Of a stretch of 64,000 bases of DNA, positions 15,381-23,963 are shown one piece after another (positions within the stretch are counted from its first letter, which is position 1; each line of letters begins with the position of its first letter). The notes beneath the pieces are model-generated. The model saw only the letters and a program-made list of their open reading frames with translations. It was not told the origin of the DNA and ran no database searches. The position numbers and the translations under genes were made by a program. Origin of the DNA: Halanaerobium hydrogeniformans (GTDB taxonomy: Bacteria > Bacillota > Halanaerobiia > Halanaerobiales > Halanaerobiaceae); assembly GCF_000166415.1 (NCBI RefSeq), contig NC_014654.1, positions 1,674,001 to 1,738,000 on the forward strand. The letters run 5' to 3'.

Positions 15381-15755
15381 TTATTGATCATCAGAACTTT
15401 CTTCTTTTTTAGATTTTTTCATCTTTGAAAGCTGCTCCTCAGCAAAATCACCAGCATATGGTAGTTTATAAAGTTGGCCCTGATAGGCCTTAACCATTAA
15501 TATTAGCCAGAGCACCAGACCTAAAATAGAAATTAGAAATGAAACAAGCCAGCCTAAAATAGGAATCCAACCGATTACTATAGTAATTACAAATAGAGCT
15601 AGAAAGGTTACCAATGACTGCATAGCATGAAATCTTACATATTCGTTTTCTTTTTCTAAAAACAAAAACACAATTCCGGTAATCCACCCCAGTACATAGC
15701 ACAGCAGAGCCTCAAGATTTTCATCAATACCTAAAACAGTATTCTTTTCAGCCAT
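15381..15755 (-). CDS. DUF4870-family membrane protein
   Basis: 124 residues with three hydrophobic helices (about 15-33, 50-75 and 78-100) and the family pattern EYVRFHAMQSL after the first helix. It ends in a charged K/E/D-rich cytoplasmic tail. Function of the family is unknown. No catalytic residues are seen. A ribosome site AAGGGAGAA precedes the ATG. It is upstream of and in the same direction as the small secreted protein. Confidence 0.8.
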   Translation of the reverse strand: MAEKNTVLGIDENLEALLCYVLGWITGIVFLFLEKENEYVRFHAMQSLVTFLALFVITIVIGWIPILGWLVSFLISILGLVLWLILMVKAYQGQLYKLPYAGDFAEEQLSKMKKSKKEESSDDQ

Positions 15756-15864
15756 AGTATTCTCCCTTCTTTATAAATATTAATAATCCCCTCTTTATTA
15801 ATAAATTAAACATTAAAATCATTATTCCTTCCTGTAAAAAATAATTTAAATAACTATTTGAATC

Positions 15865-15873
15865 TGATATAAT
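15865..15873 (+). promoter_or_regulatory. Extended -10 promoter of the flavoprotein gene
   Basis: TGATATAAT with no good -35, 73 bases before the ATG at 15946. A second TATAAT at 15899-15904 also lacks a -35. Confidence 0.45.
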
Positions 15874-15945
15874 TTAAAAATGGGTGAAAGTAAATTAGTA
15901 TAATTTTAATTGTACTAAAAATATATTTCAAATAAGGATGATTTT

Positions 15946-17172
15946 ATGAAAGTTGATCTTATAATTATAGGAGCTGGACCTGCAGGTCTTTTTACTGCTA
16001 TACAGGCAGCTTCTAAAAACAAAAATATTTTAATACTTGAAAAAAAACCTACTCCCGCTAAAAAATTATTGATTACCGGTTCTGGTCAGTGTAATTTAAC
16101 TCAGGCTGGCGATATTAGTGATTTTTTTGCCCACTATGGAGAAAATAGTGATTTTCTAAAAGGTTCACTATATAGTTTTGATAATCTAGCCCTACTTAGA
16201 TTTTTTAGAAAAAGAGGAATAGAATTTGAAACACGGGAAGGTTCAAAAATCTTTCCTAAATCCGGTAAGGCAAAAGATATTCTTGAGGTCTTAGTAAAAG
16301 AAATTAAAAATTTAGGGATAAAAATAAAATATAATCAGCAGGTTAAGGAATTAAGTTGTGATCAAAAAACTAATGTTTTTAAAGTTAGTACTTCAACCCA
16401 AAATTATTTTGCTGATTTTGTAGTTGTTGCTGCCGGTGGAAAATCTTATCCTACTACAGGCTCAACCGGAGATGCTTATAAATTTGCCAGTTCTCTGGGC
16501 CACAGCATTAAAAAAGTCAAACCAGCTTTAACTCCGGTTAAGATCAAAAACTATAAATTTTCTGAACTGGCAGGAATCTCACTTAGTAATATAGAACTTT
16601 CACTCTGGAGAGATAATAATCTAATAAAAAGATGGACTGGAGATTTACTCTTTACCCATCAGGGTTTATCTGGGCCTGCTATTTTAAATTATTCACGCTA
16701 TATTAAAAAAGGAGACCTTATAAAGGTTCACCTGGTTGATAAAAAAAATGAAGCTCTTTTAGATAAATTATTAATTGAAAAGATCAATAACTATGGTAAT
16801 CGACTCTTTAAAAATGTGCTCAAAGACTTCGAAATTCCTAATAGACTTGCTGATATTCTTATTAAAATCTCAAAAATAGATCAAGCTAAAAAAGCGGCTC
16901 AAATAACTAAAAATGAGCGAAAAAGAATTCTTAAACTGCTTTATGGCCTTTCTTTAGAAGTAGAAGATCTAGGGTCTTTTAAAGAAGCAATGGTAACAAA
17001 AGGTGGAGTTAATTTAAAAGAAATTGATCCTTCAACAATGGAATCAAAACTCAAAAATGGCCTTTTTGTAGTTGGAGAAGCACTTGATATTGATGGAGAC
17101 ACAGGCGGTTATAATTTACAGGCAGCTTTTTCTACAGCTTATCTTGCTGGAAGGAAAATAGCAAAAAGCTGA
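15946..17172 (+). CDS. FAD-dependent oxidoreductase, HI0933/BaiN family
   Basis: 408 residues. N-terminal dinucleotide fold GAGPAGL at residues 9-15, the family motif LLITGSGQCNLTQ near 46-58, AAGG near 163 and the C-terminal FAD contact VGEALDIDGDTGGYNLQAAF near 374-393. These are diagnostic for the HI0933 (YhiN/BaiN) flavoproteins. The physiological substrate is unknown for most members, although one was reported to act on bile-acid intermediates. AAGGATG precedes the ATG. It converges on the cyclophilin gene, with a shared terminator between. Confidence 0.88.
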   Translation: MKVDLIIIGAGPAGLFTAIQAASKNKNILILEKKPTPAKKLLITGSGQCNLTQAGDISDFFAHYGENSDFLKGSLYSFDNLALLRFFRKRGIEFETREGSKIFPKSGKAKDILEVLVKEIKNLGIKIKYNQQVKELSCDQKTNVFKVSTSTQNYFADFVVVAAGGKSYPTTGSTGDAYKFASSLGHSIKKVKPALTPVKIKNYKFSELAGISLSNIELSLWRDNNLIKRWTGDLLFTHQGLSGPAILNYSRYIKKGDLIKVHLVDKKNEALLDKLLIEKINNYGNRLFKNVLKDFEIPNRLADILIKISKIDQAKKAAQITKNERKRILKLLYGLSLEVEDLGSFKEAMVTKGGVNLKEIDPSTMESKLKNGLFVVGEALDIDGDTGGYNLQAAFSTAYLAGRKIAKS

Positions 17173-17254
17173 TGATCAAAAAAACTGGTGTCTTTGTAGT
17201 CAATCTAGTTTCAACTGATAATAAGAGAGAATTCTGGTATCTTGATAAATTTAA

Positions 17255-17279
17255 AACCGGCATTACTAAAATGCCGGTT
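17255..17279. terminator. Bidirectional terminator between convergent genes
   Basis: Perfect 10-bp stem AACCGGCATT / AATGCCGGTT with a five-base loop, followed by CTATTATTT on the plus strand and TTTAAATTT on the minus strand. Confidence 0.75.
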
Positions 17280-17316
17280 CTATTATTTCTGCTATTAATT
17301 TATTTTTAAGAATTAA

Positions 17317-17838
17317 TTATACTTTTTCTGGAGCATCATATTCCTGGCCAAATAATTCTACTTCAACCTTTTCAATAATCTGATCTTCTAAAGGCATATC
17401 ACGAGCATCTGTTTTGACATCAGCTATTTTATCAACTGCATCCATACCTTCAATTACTTCACCAAAAGCTGCATACTGACCATCTAAGTGGGGAGCATTC
17501 TGATGAACTATAAAAAACTGAGACCCTGCAGAATTAGGATTTTGGCTGCGGGCCATCGAAATAACTCCTCTTGTATGACTTAAATCATTATCATAACCAT
17601 TACTGGCAAATTCACCTTTAATTGCATAACCTGGATTGCCTGTGCCAGTTCCTTCTGGACAACCTCCCTGAATCATAAAACCTTTGATAACCCGATGAAA
17701 TTTAAGACCATTATAATAATCTTTTTCTGCCAGGTCGATAAAATTATTGACGGTATTTTCTGCCTGTTCAGGATATAATTCTAATTTAATTTCTTCACCA
17801 TTATTTAATATAATTTTTACTTCTGGATTTTTATCCAC
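17317..17838 (-). CDS. ppiB: Peptidyl-prolyl cis-trans isomerase, cyclophilin type
   Basis: 173 residues, GTG start with AAAGGTGG upstream. The cyclophilin core is present: FHRVIKGFMIQGG with the catalytic Arg near 53, MARSQNPNSAGSQFFI near 95-110 and LDGQYAAFGEV near 118. No signal peptide, so it is cytoplasmic. Catalyses Xaa-Pro isomerisation during protein folding. It has its own promoter (17882-17910) and is transcribed divergently from the MscS channel gene. Confidence 0.92.
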   Translation of the reverse strand: MDKNPEVKIILNNGEEIKLELYPEQAENTVNNFIDLAEKDYYNGLKFHRVIKGFMIQGGCPEGTGTGNPGYAIKGEFASNGYDNDLSHTRGVISMARSQNPNSAGSQFFIVHQNAPHLDGQYAAFGEVIEGMDAVDKIADVKTDARDMPLEDQIIEKVEVELFGQEYDAPEKV

Positions 17839-17881
17839 AATATTCCACCTTTCTAGTTAATAAATTTCTTTTATTTATCTA

Positions 17882-17910
17882 ATTATAATAGATAATCTGT
17901 CTAAAAACAA
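17882..17910 (-). promoter_or_regulatory. Promoter of the cyclophilin gene
   Basis: -35 TTGTTT (17910-17905), 17-base spacer, -10 TATAAT (17887-17882). Confidence 0.65.
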
Positions 17911-17915
17911 ATAAT

Positions 17916-17945
17916 TTGCATTAATGCCTAAAAACTCTTTATAAT
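17916..17945 (+). promoter_or_regulatory. Promoter of the mscS-type gene
   Basis: -35 TTGCAT (17916-17921), 18-base spacer, -10 TATAAT (17940-17945). The predicted start near 17952 coincides with the ribosome site AGAGGTG, so the leader is very short. Confidence 0.6.
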
Positions 17946-17964
17946 AAATTAGAGGTGAGTAAAT

Positions 17965-19005
17965 ATTTTATATAATTTTGCTTTAAGTTTAGGACTATTT
18001 CTTTTAATTTATTTAATTTTGCTTCAATCCACCAGATTAATTCTAAAAAAAGTATCTCAAGAAAAATATAAAAAGATCAAGGAAAATCTTAAACTACCTA
18101 TCTTTCTGCTGCTTTTAAATATCGCTCTTTTAATCCCCTTTGCCTTTGAAACAGAACTTAATCTCTTCTGGGGGAATTTAAAACATCTTTTAGATATAAC
18201 ATTGATTTTTGCAATCTCCTGGATACTTATTAAACTGTTAAATGTTTTTAAGATTTTTATGGCAGAAAAACATAGGGTAGATGTTAATGACAATTTAAAA
18301 GCCCGAAAAATCCATACTCAGTATAATATATTAGAAAAAGTTATTACAGTAATAATAATCTTTTTTGCAATATCTGCTGCCTTAATGACCTTTGAATCGA
18401 TCCAGAAATTCGGAATAAGTCTTTTTGCATCCGCTGGTGTGGCCAGTATTATCATAGGTTTTTCTGCTCAAAAAATAATTGCTTCCATCATTGCCGGTAT
18501 TCAACTTGCAGTAGCTCAACCAATCAGGGTAGATGATGTTGTGATAGTTGAAGGTGAATGGGGTTGGATTGAAGAAATTAATTTAACCTATGTTGTGGTT
18601 AAAATCTGGGATCAGAGAAGACTCGTTGTTCCAACAACTTATTTTATAGAAAATACTTTTCAAAACTGGACCCGCAAAACTTCCTCTATTCTGGGAACTG
18701 TTTTCCTTTATACTGATTATACAGTTCCGATTGATGAGATCAGAAAAGAACTTGATAGGTTATTAGAAGATAATGAGCTCTGGAATAATCAGGTTAAGGT
18801 GATTCAGGTAACTGATGCAACTGAAAAATCGATGCAGCTTAGAATTTTAGTTAGTGCTGATGATTCTCCAACAGCCTGGGAGTTAAGGGTCTTTTTAAGA
18901 GAACATTTAATTAAATTTATCAAAGAAAATTATCCAGAAAGCCTCCCCAAAACAAGGGTAGAATTCCCAAACAAAAGCAAATCACCTACAGCTGAACAGC
19001 AATAG
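17965..19005 (+). CDS. MscS-family mechanosensitive channel (probable AUU start)
   Basis: 328 residues if begun at the TTG at 18019, 346 from the ATT at 17965. The region before the TTG is in frame and encodes a hydrophobic helix (FALSLGLFLLIYLILL), and the only ribosome site, AGAGGTG (17951-17957), is spaced 7 bases from the ATT. I therefore prefer 17965. Four to five membrane segments are followed by the pore helix rich in Gly/Ala/Ser (FASAGVASIIIGFSAQK near residues 131-147 of the TTG form), then the MscS beta domain with VDDVVIVEGEWGWIEEI. It releases solutes on hypo-osmotic shock. It ends in a terminator that overlaps the stop. Confidence 0.85.
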   Translation: MLYNFALSLGLFLLIYLILLQSTRLILKKVSQEKYKKIKENLKLPIFLLLLNIALLIPFAFETELNLFWGNLKHLLDITLIFAISWILIKLLNVFKIFMAEKHRVDVNDNLKARKIHTQYNILEKVITVIIIFFAISAALMTFESIQKFGISLFASAGVASIIIGFSAQKIIASIIAGIQLAVAQPIRVDDVVIVEGEWGWIEEINLTYVVVKIWDQRRLVVPTTYFIENTFQNWTRKTSSILGTVFLYTDYTVPIDEIRKELDRLLEDNELWNNQVKVIQVTDATEKSMQLRILVSADDSPTAWELRVFLREHLIKFIKENYPESLPKTRVEFPNKSKSPTAEQQ

Positions 19006-19011
19006 GTGATT
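18980..19011. terminator. Hairpin overlapping the end of the mscS-type gene
   Basis: Arms AATCACCT and AGGTGATT enclose 16 bases and span the stop codon, followed by AAATTTATTATTTT on the plus strand. It also faces the convergent dehydrogenase gene. Confidence 0.55.
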
Positions 19012-19018
19012 AAATTTA

Positions 19019-20425
19019 TTATTTTCTGATGATGCTTTTACCTGAATTTAAGATATCATTCGGGTCAAAGGCATCTTTTATTTTTTCCATGATTTCTAGC
19101 TCTCTCTCTGAGTACATCATTTTTAAATATTCTAAACGCATTTCTCCAACTCCGTGTTCACCGGTAATCGTTCCTCCAATATCCACAGCATTCTGATAGA
19201 TATCCTTTTTTAAGCTTTCATAATAATCTGGTTTAGAACCATCTTCTTTTAAAATAATCACATGTAAATTACCATCTCCGGCATGGGCCACAACAGGACA
19301 TCGAGTATTATATTTTTCTTCAAGTTCATTTAAAATATTTAAATATTCACAGAGCTTACTCCTCGGTACTGTTACATCCGGACTATCGATAATTTTATCA
19401 GAGATTGCAGGTAAAATATGGCTTCTAATATCCAGAATAGCTTTACGTTCAGCTGAAGTCTGAGCAATTAACATATCAACCGCATTATGTTCAGCAGTAA
19501 TTTGATCAATCTGAGCTCCTATCTCAAAAAGATCATCTTCTTCTGCTTCAGCCAGCATTATCATTAAAAAATATTTGCCATTTTGGGCAGGCCATTTTTT
19601 GCCGATATCAGCTGCTGCCAATTCTATTTCATCTTTTTCTACATATTCCAGAGCCATCGGAATAATTCCCTTTTTTAAAATGGCTGGTACTGAAGCAAAG
19701 GCATCTTCTCGGCTGTCAAAGGCAACAATTAAAGTTCCATTTGCTTTTGGCTCCGGATAAAGCTTTAAGCATACCTGAGTAATAATCCCCAGAGTACCCT
19801 CACTACCTATCATCAACTGCATCAAATCATAACCGGCATTGTTTTTTAACAATTTTCCCTCACTACCACCATAATTAACTATTTCGCCTGTTGGTAGAAC
19901 AACTTCCATTCCCAATACCTGATTGCGCATAATACCATGTTTAACAGCTCTTACTCCACCGGCATTCATAGCAGCCATTCCACCTACCTGAGCTCCTTCA
20001 TCACCAGGATGGAGGGGAAAATAAAGGTGATCATTACTTTTTAATCTTTCATTTAAATCACCCAAACTAACAGCAGCTTCACATTTTAAAAGCATATTTT
20101 CTTCATCTAATTCTAAAATTTTATTTAATCTTTCTAAAGATAAAATAATGCTTTCTTGAGCAGGAATTGTATTTGCAGAAAGTGCAGTACCTGCACCTCT
20201 TGCTATTACATTGATCTTTTTTTGATTGGCATATTTTAAAATTTGAGAAATATCTTCTGCATCAGCAGCTTTCACAACAACCGAACCTGCAATTGGTTCA
20301 GGAGCTACCAGCGAGTAATTGTCATTTGTACTTTCTCTGCTGTATGATAAAACCCTTTCCGGGTTTTGATCTACCCATTTATCACCAACAATCTTAATTA
20401 AATCATTAATAACTTCTTTCTTCAT
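19019..20425 (-). CDS. FAD-linked 2-hydroxyacid dehydrogenase (GlcD/LctD-like)
   Basis: 468 residues from the ATG at 20425, which has GGAGG at 20433-20437; an open frame runs on into the insertion sequence but has no ribosome site of its own. The N-terminal FAD_binding_4 domain has ARGAGTALSANT near 75 and HPGDEGAQVGGMAAMNAGG near 140. The C-terminal FAD-oxidase domain has AHAGDGNLHV near 380 and GEHGVGEMR near 425. Next to etfAB this type oxidises lactate or a related 2-hydroxyacid and passes electrons to ETF, as in the electron-confurcating lactate dehydrogenase of acetogens. The substrate is not determined here. An IS now separates it from etfBA. Confidence 0.85.
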   Translation of the reverse strand: MKKEVINDLIKIVGDKWVDQNPERVLSYSRESTNDNYSLVAPEPIAGSVVVKAADAEDISQILKYANQKKINVIARGAGTALSANTIPAQESIILSLERLNKILELDEENMLLKCEAAVSLGDLNERLKSNDHLYFPLHPGDEGAQVGGMAAMNAGGVRAVKHGIMRNQVLGMEVVLPTGEIVNYGGSEGKLLKNNAGYDLMQLMIGSEGTLGIITQVCLKLYPEPKANGTLIVAFDSREDAFASVPAILKKGIIPMALEYVEKDEIELAAADIGKKWPAQNGKYFLMIMLAEAEEDDLFEIGAQIDQITAEHNAVDMLIAQTSAERKAILDIRSHILPAISDKIIDSPDVTVPRSKLCEYLNILNELEEKYNTRCPVVAHAGDGNLHVIILKEDGSKPDYYESLKKDIYQNAVDIGGTITGEHGVGEMRLEYLKMMYSERELEIMEKIKDAFDPNDILNSGKSIIRK

Positions 20426-20441
20426 TATTTTTCCTCCAATA

Positions 20442-20450
20442 TAATTAGAT
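20442..20450 (+). repeat. Left target-site duplication of the IS
   Basis: TAATTAGAT, repeated exactly at 22163-22171 on the other side of the element. Confidence 0.7.
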
Positions 20451-20478
20451 GTTACGTCAAATCTAATAGTTTTTTCAA
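20449..20478 (-). promoter_or_regulatory. Possible hybrid outward promoter at the IS left junction
   Basis: -35 TTGAAA (20478-20473) lies in the IS; after 18 bases the -10 TAACAT (20454-20449) spans the IS/target junction. It would start transcription just before the ribosome site of the dehydrogenase gene. Confidence 0.35.
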
Positions 20479-20609
20479 AAATATTAATAGTTATCATAGT
20501 TGTCAGGCTAGGAATCTCCATAAAAAGAAGGAATCCCTCCCCCTGAGCTAGTAAATAGTAATTGAGAAAGTCACAACCTACTAGACCCAGAAAGGAAGGG
20601 ATGTAAGTT

Positions 20610-21971
20610 ATGTTTTCTCGAAAAATACCTAATTTCCTGCTTAAACCTATCATGAATTTTGTTCTTTTGACCTATCTTTTTTTCGCCAGACTTTTCCAGG
20701 TTGATTTTGAACCCAATAATAAACTCGATGATAGTTATACTAAATTTAACAGTTTTGATGACCCACAACCTATTATAGAATATAATCAGGTTGACTATCG
20801 CGATATTCTAGCTGAAGCTGAAAAAAATGGTGAAACTATTCAGCCTGTTAATCGCAATAAACCTCTAACTGTAAAGGTTGAGGAGTGCTCTCAATGTGGA
20901 GCTCCCAAAAAATATCTCTACAGTTTCGGTCATGATCCAGATGGATACCAAAAGTTCCAGTGTAAACTCTGTAAACATCAGTGGGCTCCTAAGAAACCTA
21001 AAAAACCTAAGAACCACCCTACATATCGCTGTCCTTTCTGCAACTATGCTCTTGCTAAAGAGAAAAAGCGCAAGCATTTTACCAAGTATAAATGCCGCAA
21101 TGATGACTGTTCTAAATGGAAAAATGAACATAAGCGTTATCGCTACAGAGCCTATAATTTTGATATCAATAAGCTTGAACTTTCCAGACCTGATAAAGAA
21201 CCTGTTAACCTTGATCATTCTCACTATGGAAACTTTACCATCTCTAAGGCTATTGACTTTTATGTCAGTCTTGGTCTTTCTTTAAGACAGGCTGAAAGAG
21301 CTCTTAAACTTGCCTATGGTGTTTCACCTTCAGCTCAAACCATCCAAAATTGGACTGTCTCTTTAGCTTACAGACTTGCTCCTAAAATCAATGAGCTTGA
21401 TCTGCCTTTATCTGGTATTGTTGCTGTTGATGAAACATATATTAAAATAAAAGGCAGCTGGCATTATCTTTTTACTGCCATAGATGGTGAAAATGGCTGT
21501 GTTATCGCTCAGCATCTTTCTAAAAATCGCGACGCTAAAGGTGCAATAACCATTTTAAAAAGAATAATCGACCAATATCAAGACCAAAAATTTGTTCTAG
21601 TTACTGATATGGCTCCAATTTACAGAGCTGCTGTCCATGCTGCTAAAGTGTTTTTGAAAACCAATATTGACCACAAACAACTTAAGGGGCTATTTGCTAA
21701 CGATGATAACTCAGATGAAATTTACAGACCTTATAAAAACATCATTGAAAGGTTTTTCGGTACTTATAAAGCCCATTACAAACGCCATAAAAGCTTTAGC
21801 TCTTTTGATGGTGCACTTACTCATATAACTCTTTATCAGCTCTATTTTAATTATTTAAAACCTCATAGTTCCTTTAATGATAAACCACCACTGATAGTGG
21901 AAGGAGCAAGAGGTCAGCCTATCGAATCCTGGGCCCAACTTATCAGATGGATCACCAAAACTGATAGGTAA
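20610..21971 (+). CDS. IS transposase, DDE (IS6/IS240-like core) with two N-terminal zinc ribbons
   Basis: 453 residues, intact. Residues 90-170 hold two zinc ribbons (CSQCG..CKLC and CPFC..CRNDDC). An HTH-like segment (LSLRQAERALKLAYGVSPSAQTI) follows. The DDE domain has Asp in VAVDETY near 272, Asp in LVTDMAP near 332 and Glu in NIIERFFGT near 380. The core looks like the IS6/IS240 or IS1595-type DDE, but the protein is nearly twice the length of IS6 transposases. Ribosome site AAGGAAGGGATG. It runs opposite to all the surrounding genes. Confidence 0.88.
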   Translation: MFSRKIPNFLLKPIMNFVLLTYLFFARLFQVDFEPNNKLDDSYTKFNSFDDPQPIIEYNQVDYRDILAEAEKNGETIQPVNRNKPLTVKVEECSQCGAPKKYLYSFGHDPDGYQKFQCKLCKHQWAPKKPKKPKNHPTYRCPFCNYALAKEKKRKHFTKYKCRNDDCSKWKNEHKRYRYRAYNFDINKLELSRPDKEPVNLDHSHYGNFTISKAIDFYVSLGLSLRQAERALKLAYGVSPSAQTIQNWTVSLAYRLAPKINELDLPLSGIVAVDETYIKIKGSWHYLFTAIDGENGCVIAQHLSKNRDAKGAITILKRIIDQYQDQKFVLVTDMAPIYRAAVHAAKVFLKTNIDHKQLKGLFANDDNSDEIYRPYKNIIERFFGTYKAHYKRHKSFSSFDGALTHITLYQLYFNYLKPHSSFNDKPPLIVEGARGQPIESWAQLIRWITKTDR

Positions 21972-22063
21972 TTAAATATCTTTTAGAAAAATCATGTTTT
22001 ATCTCTTTAGATATTTATAATCACTAAATACCATTTTCTTACTTTATTTACAACTTTAAACTT

Positions 22064-22091
22064 TTGACATTCTGATCATTTTCATTATAAT
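22064..22091 (+). promoter_or_regulatory. Outward-facing promoter at the IS right end
   Basis: -35 TTGACA (22064-22069), 16-base spacer, -10 TATAAT (22086-22091), inside the non-coding right arm of the IS (21972-22162). It reads out into etfA antisense. Confidence 0.6.
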
Positions 22092-22162
22092 CGTAATTAG
22101 TGGTGCTCTATTACTATTTGCTTACATTTTATGGTAACTATCATATTTTATTTGACGTTATC

Positions 22163-22171
22163 TAATTAGAT
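22163..22171 (+). repeat. Right target-site duplication of the IS
   Basis: TAATTAGAT, identical to 20442-20450. Confidence 0.7.
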
Positions 22172-22181
22172 AAGCATATTT

Positions 22182-23153
22182 TTATTTTTTAAGCATCTCT
22201 ATAAACTCTGGTATTATTTGATACAGATCAGCTACTATTCCATAATCAGCAAGATTAAAAATTGGTGCAGAAGGATCAGTATTAACTGCAATAATAGTAT
22301 CTGCTTCTTTCATCCCTGCTAAATGTTGAGGGGCGCCAGAAATACCGAAGGCAAAATAAAGTTTTGGTTTTACCCGCTGTCCACTATATCCAACCTGATA
22401 TTCTTTTGCTATAAGCCCCGCATCTACAACATCACGGGAAGCAGCAAGTTGACCACCCAGCAGGTCTGCCAGTTTTTTAAGTAGTTTAAAATCTTCTGTA
22501 TTTTTTACCCCGCTTCCACCAGCTACAATAATATCTGCTTCTGCAATATTAATTTCTTTATTACTCAATTTTTTTATCTGCTTTAAATTAGGATTTTCAT
22601 TTCTTTTTAGCTGACAGGCTATTATTTCTCCCTGTCTTGTTTTATCTGTACTACCTTTTTTAAATTCTTGATAGCGAATTGTTGCCATCTGTGGTCTGGT
22701 ATCAGATTTAATATGGGCCAGAATTTTTTCACTAAAAGCAGGTCTGATTTGTACCAAATTACCTTCTTCATCAATATCTAAGGCGGTACAATCAGCGGTC
22801 AATCCTGTTTTAAGTCCAGCAGCAATTCTTGGAGCCAGTGAACGGCCAAAATTACTAGCTCCTGTTAAAATGATATCAACCTGATGCTCCTTTAAAAAAC
22901 TTAAAATATTTTCTTTATACAAAAATTCGTCTGGATAGGCAAAAGCGGAGTCTTCAATATAGTAAACCTTTTCTGCTCCATGAAAAATCAATTCAGATAA
23001 ATCTACTTTTTCCGGAAGCAAAATTAGTACTGAAAGTGTTAAATCAGCCTTATCTGCCAGTTCTTTCCCCTTATTTAAAAGTTCAAATACTACCGGGTGT
23101 ATTTTATCCTGACTGTATTCTGCCAGAATTAATAATTCGTTTTTAGCTGCCAT
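22182..23153 (-). CDS. etfA: Electron transfer flavoprotein alpha subunit
   Basis: 323 residues. The N-terminal nucleotide-fold domain covers about 1-190. The C-terminal FAD domain shows the ETF-alpha signature: VAGGSGVK near 210, SRDVVDAGL near 240, VGYSGQRVKPKLYFAFGISG near 254-273 and NTDPSAPIFNLADYGIVADL. It binds FAD and accepts electrons from the dehydrogenase. It has no extra ferredoxin domain at its N-terminus. It follows etfB by 2 bases, and the IS lies 20 bases after its stop. Confidence 0.93.
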   Translation of the reverse strand: MAAKNELLILAEYSQDKIHPVVFELLNKGKELADKADLTLSVLILLPEKVDLSELIFHGAEKVYYIEDSAFAYPDEFLYKENILSFLKEHQVDIILTGASNFGRSLAPRIAAGLKTGLTADCTALDIDEEGNLVQIRPAFSEKILAHIKSDTRPQMATIRYQEFKKGSTDKTRQGEIIACQLKRNENPNLKQIKKLSNKEINIAEADIIVAGGSGVKNTEDFKLLKKLADLLGGQLAASRDVVDAGLIAKEYQVGYSGQRVKPKLYFAFGISGAPQHLAGMKEADTIIAVNTDPSAPIFNLADYGIVADLYQIIPEFIEMLKK

Positions 23154-23155
23154 GG

Positions 23156-23959
23156 TTAATCCTCCATCAAATTTTTTTCAATTAATAATTCTTTTATTTT
23201 TTTATAGGCACTTTCTTTTTCTTCTTCTGTAAAAACTTTAGTTTTTCTACTTATTTCTTCAGGCACTACTATATTATCCACCCAGGTCGGTGAACCTTTA
23301 AATCCAACCTCATCTATTTTAACTTTGTTTTTAATATCTTCAAAAGTTAAGAGCTTGACCTCAGCCTTTCTAGCCTTCATTTTATCTTTAAAAGAAGGTA
23401 AACGAGGTGTATTGATATCTTTGGTTACTGTAATTAATAAGGGATAAGTAAAAGTTTTGCTGTAATTAGCCTGCCAGAGTGAGGTTTTAATCTCTATCTC
23501 GTCTTCTTCTACAGAGATTAATTCGCTCACATAGGCTGCATGGTTTATATTTAAAAACTCGGCAGTCTGGGGACCTACTTGAGCAGTATCACCATCTACA
23601 CTCATCTCTCCAGCAATTATAAGATCATAATCACCGATAGTTTCTACTGCTGCTGCCAGGCTGGCTGAGGTAGCAATAGTATCAGCCCCTGCAAATTGTT
23701 GATCATTTAAAAGATAAGCATTATCTGCACCTCTGGCTACTGCCTCTTTAAGTGCTTCTTCTGCTCTAGATGGTCCCATACTCAAAACACTAATTTCTGC
23801 CCCTGTTTTTTCTTTAATTCCTACTGCAGTTTCCAGGGCATTTAAATCAAAGGGATTTACCTCTACCCCGGCTGATTTTCTATCAACTCTCCCCTTTTCA
23901 GAATCAAATAATACTTTATCCATTTCGGGAACCTGTTTTATAAGGACAATAATATGCAA
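23156..23959 (-). CDS. etfB: Electron transfer flavoprotein beta subunit
   Basis: 267 residues, with the ETF-beta pattern IVLIKQVPEM at the start, EVNPFDLNALETAV near 33, SMGPSRAEEALKEAVARGAD near 61 and the AGEMSVDGDTAQVGPQTAEFL signature near 116. In bifurcating ETFs this subunit binds a second FAD; whether this one bifurcates cannot be judged from sequence by eye. It lies between a transporter gene (4-base gap) and etfA. Confidence 0.93.
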   Translation of the reverse strand: MHIIVLIKQVPEMDKVLFDSEKGRVDRKSAGVEVNPFDLNALETAVGIKEKTGAEISVLSMGPSRAEEALKEAVARGADNAYLLNDQQFAGADTIATSASLAAAVETIGDYDLIIAGEMSVDGDTAQVGPQTAEFLNINHAAYVSELISVEEDEIEIKTSLWQANYSKTFTYPLLITVTKDINTPRLPSFKDKMKARKAEVKLLTFEDIKNKVKIDEVGFKGSPTWVDNIVVPEEISRKTKVFTEEEKESAYKKIKELLIEKNLMED

Positions 23960-23963
23960 ACTA

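Larger units (their letters stand above)
20451..22162 (+). mobile_element. Insertion sequence, 1.7 kb, inserted in the etf-dehydrogenase operon
   Basis: One transposase gene flanked by short imperfect terminal inverted repeats: left GTTACGTCAAAT and right (reverse complement) GATAACGTCAAAT, then a second shared segment ATAGTTA(T/C)CATA further in. A 9-base direct repeat TAATTAGAT flanks it. Removing the element and one repeat leaves 35 bases between the etfA stop and the dehydrogenase ATG. The sharp repeats and intact transposase suggest a recent insertion. Confidence 0.8.

Noticed and set aside
20426-20653. N-terminal extension of the dehydrogenase into the IS
   Set aside because: The extra 76 codons are IS sequence; the GGAGG site and family alignment support the ATG at 20425.
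20865-21285. Frames of 119 and 135 codons overlapping the transposase
   Set aside because: They lie within the intact transposase frame, which has zinc ribbons and the DDE triad; no independent start signals.
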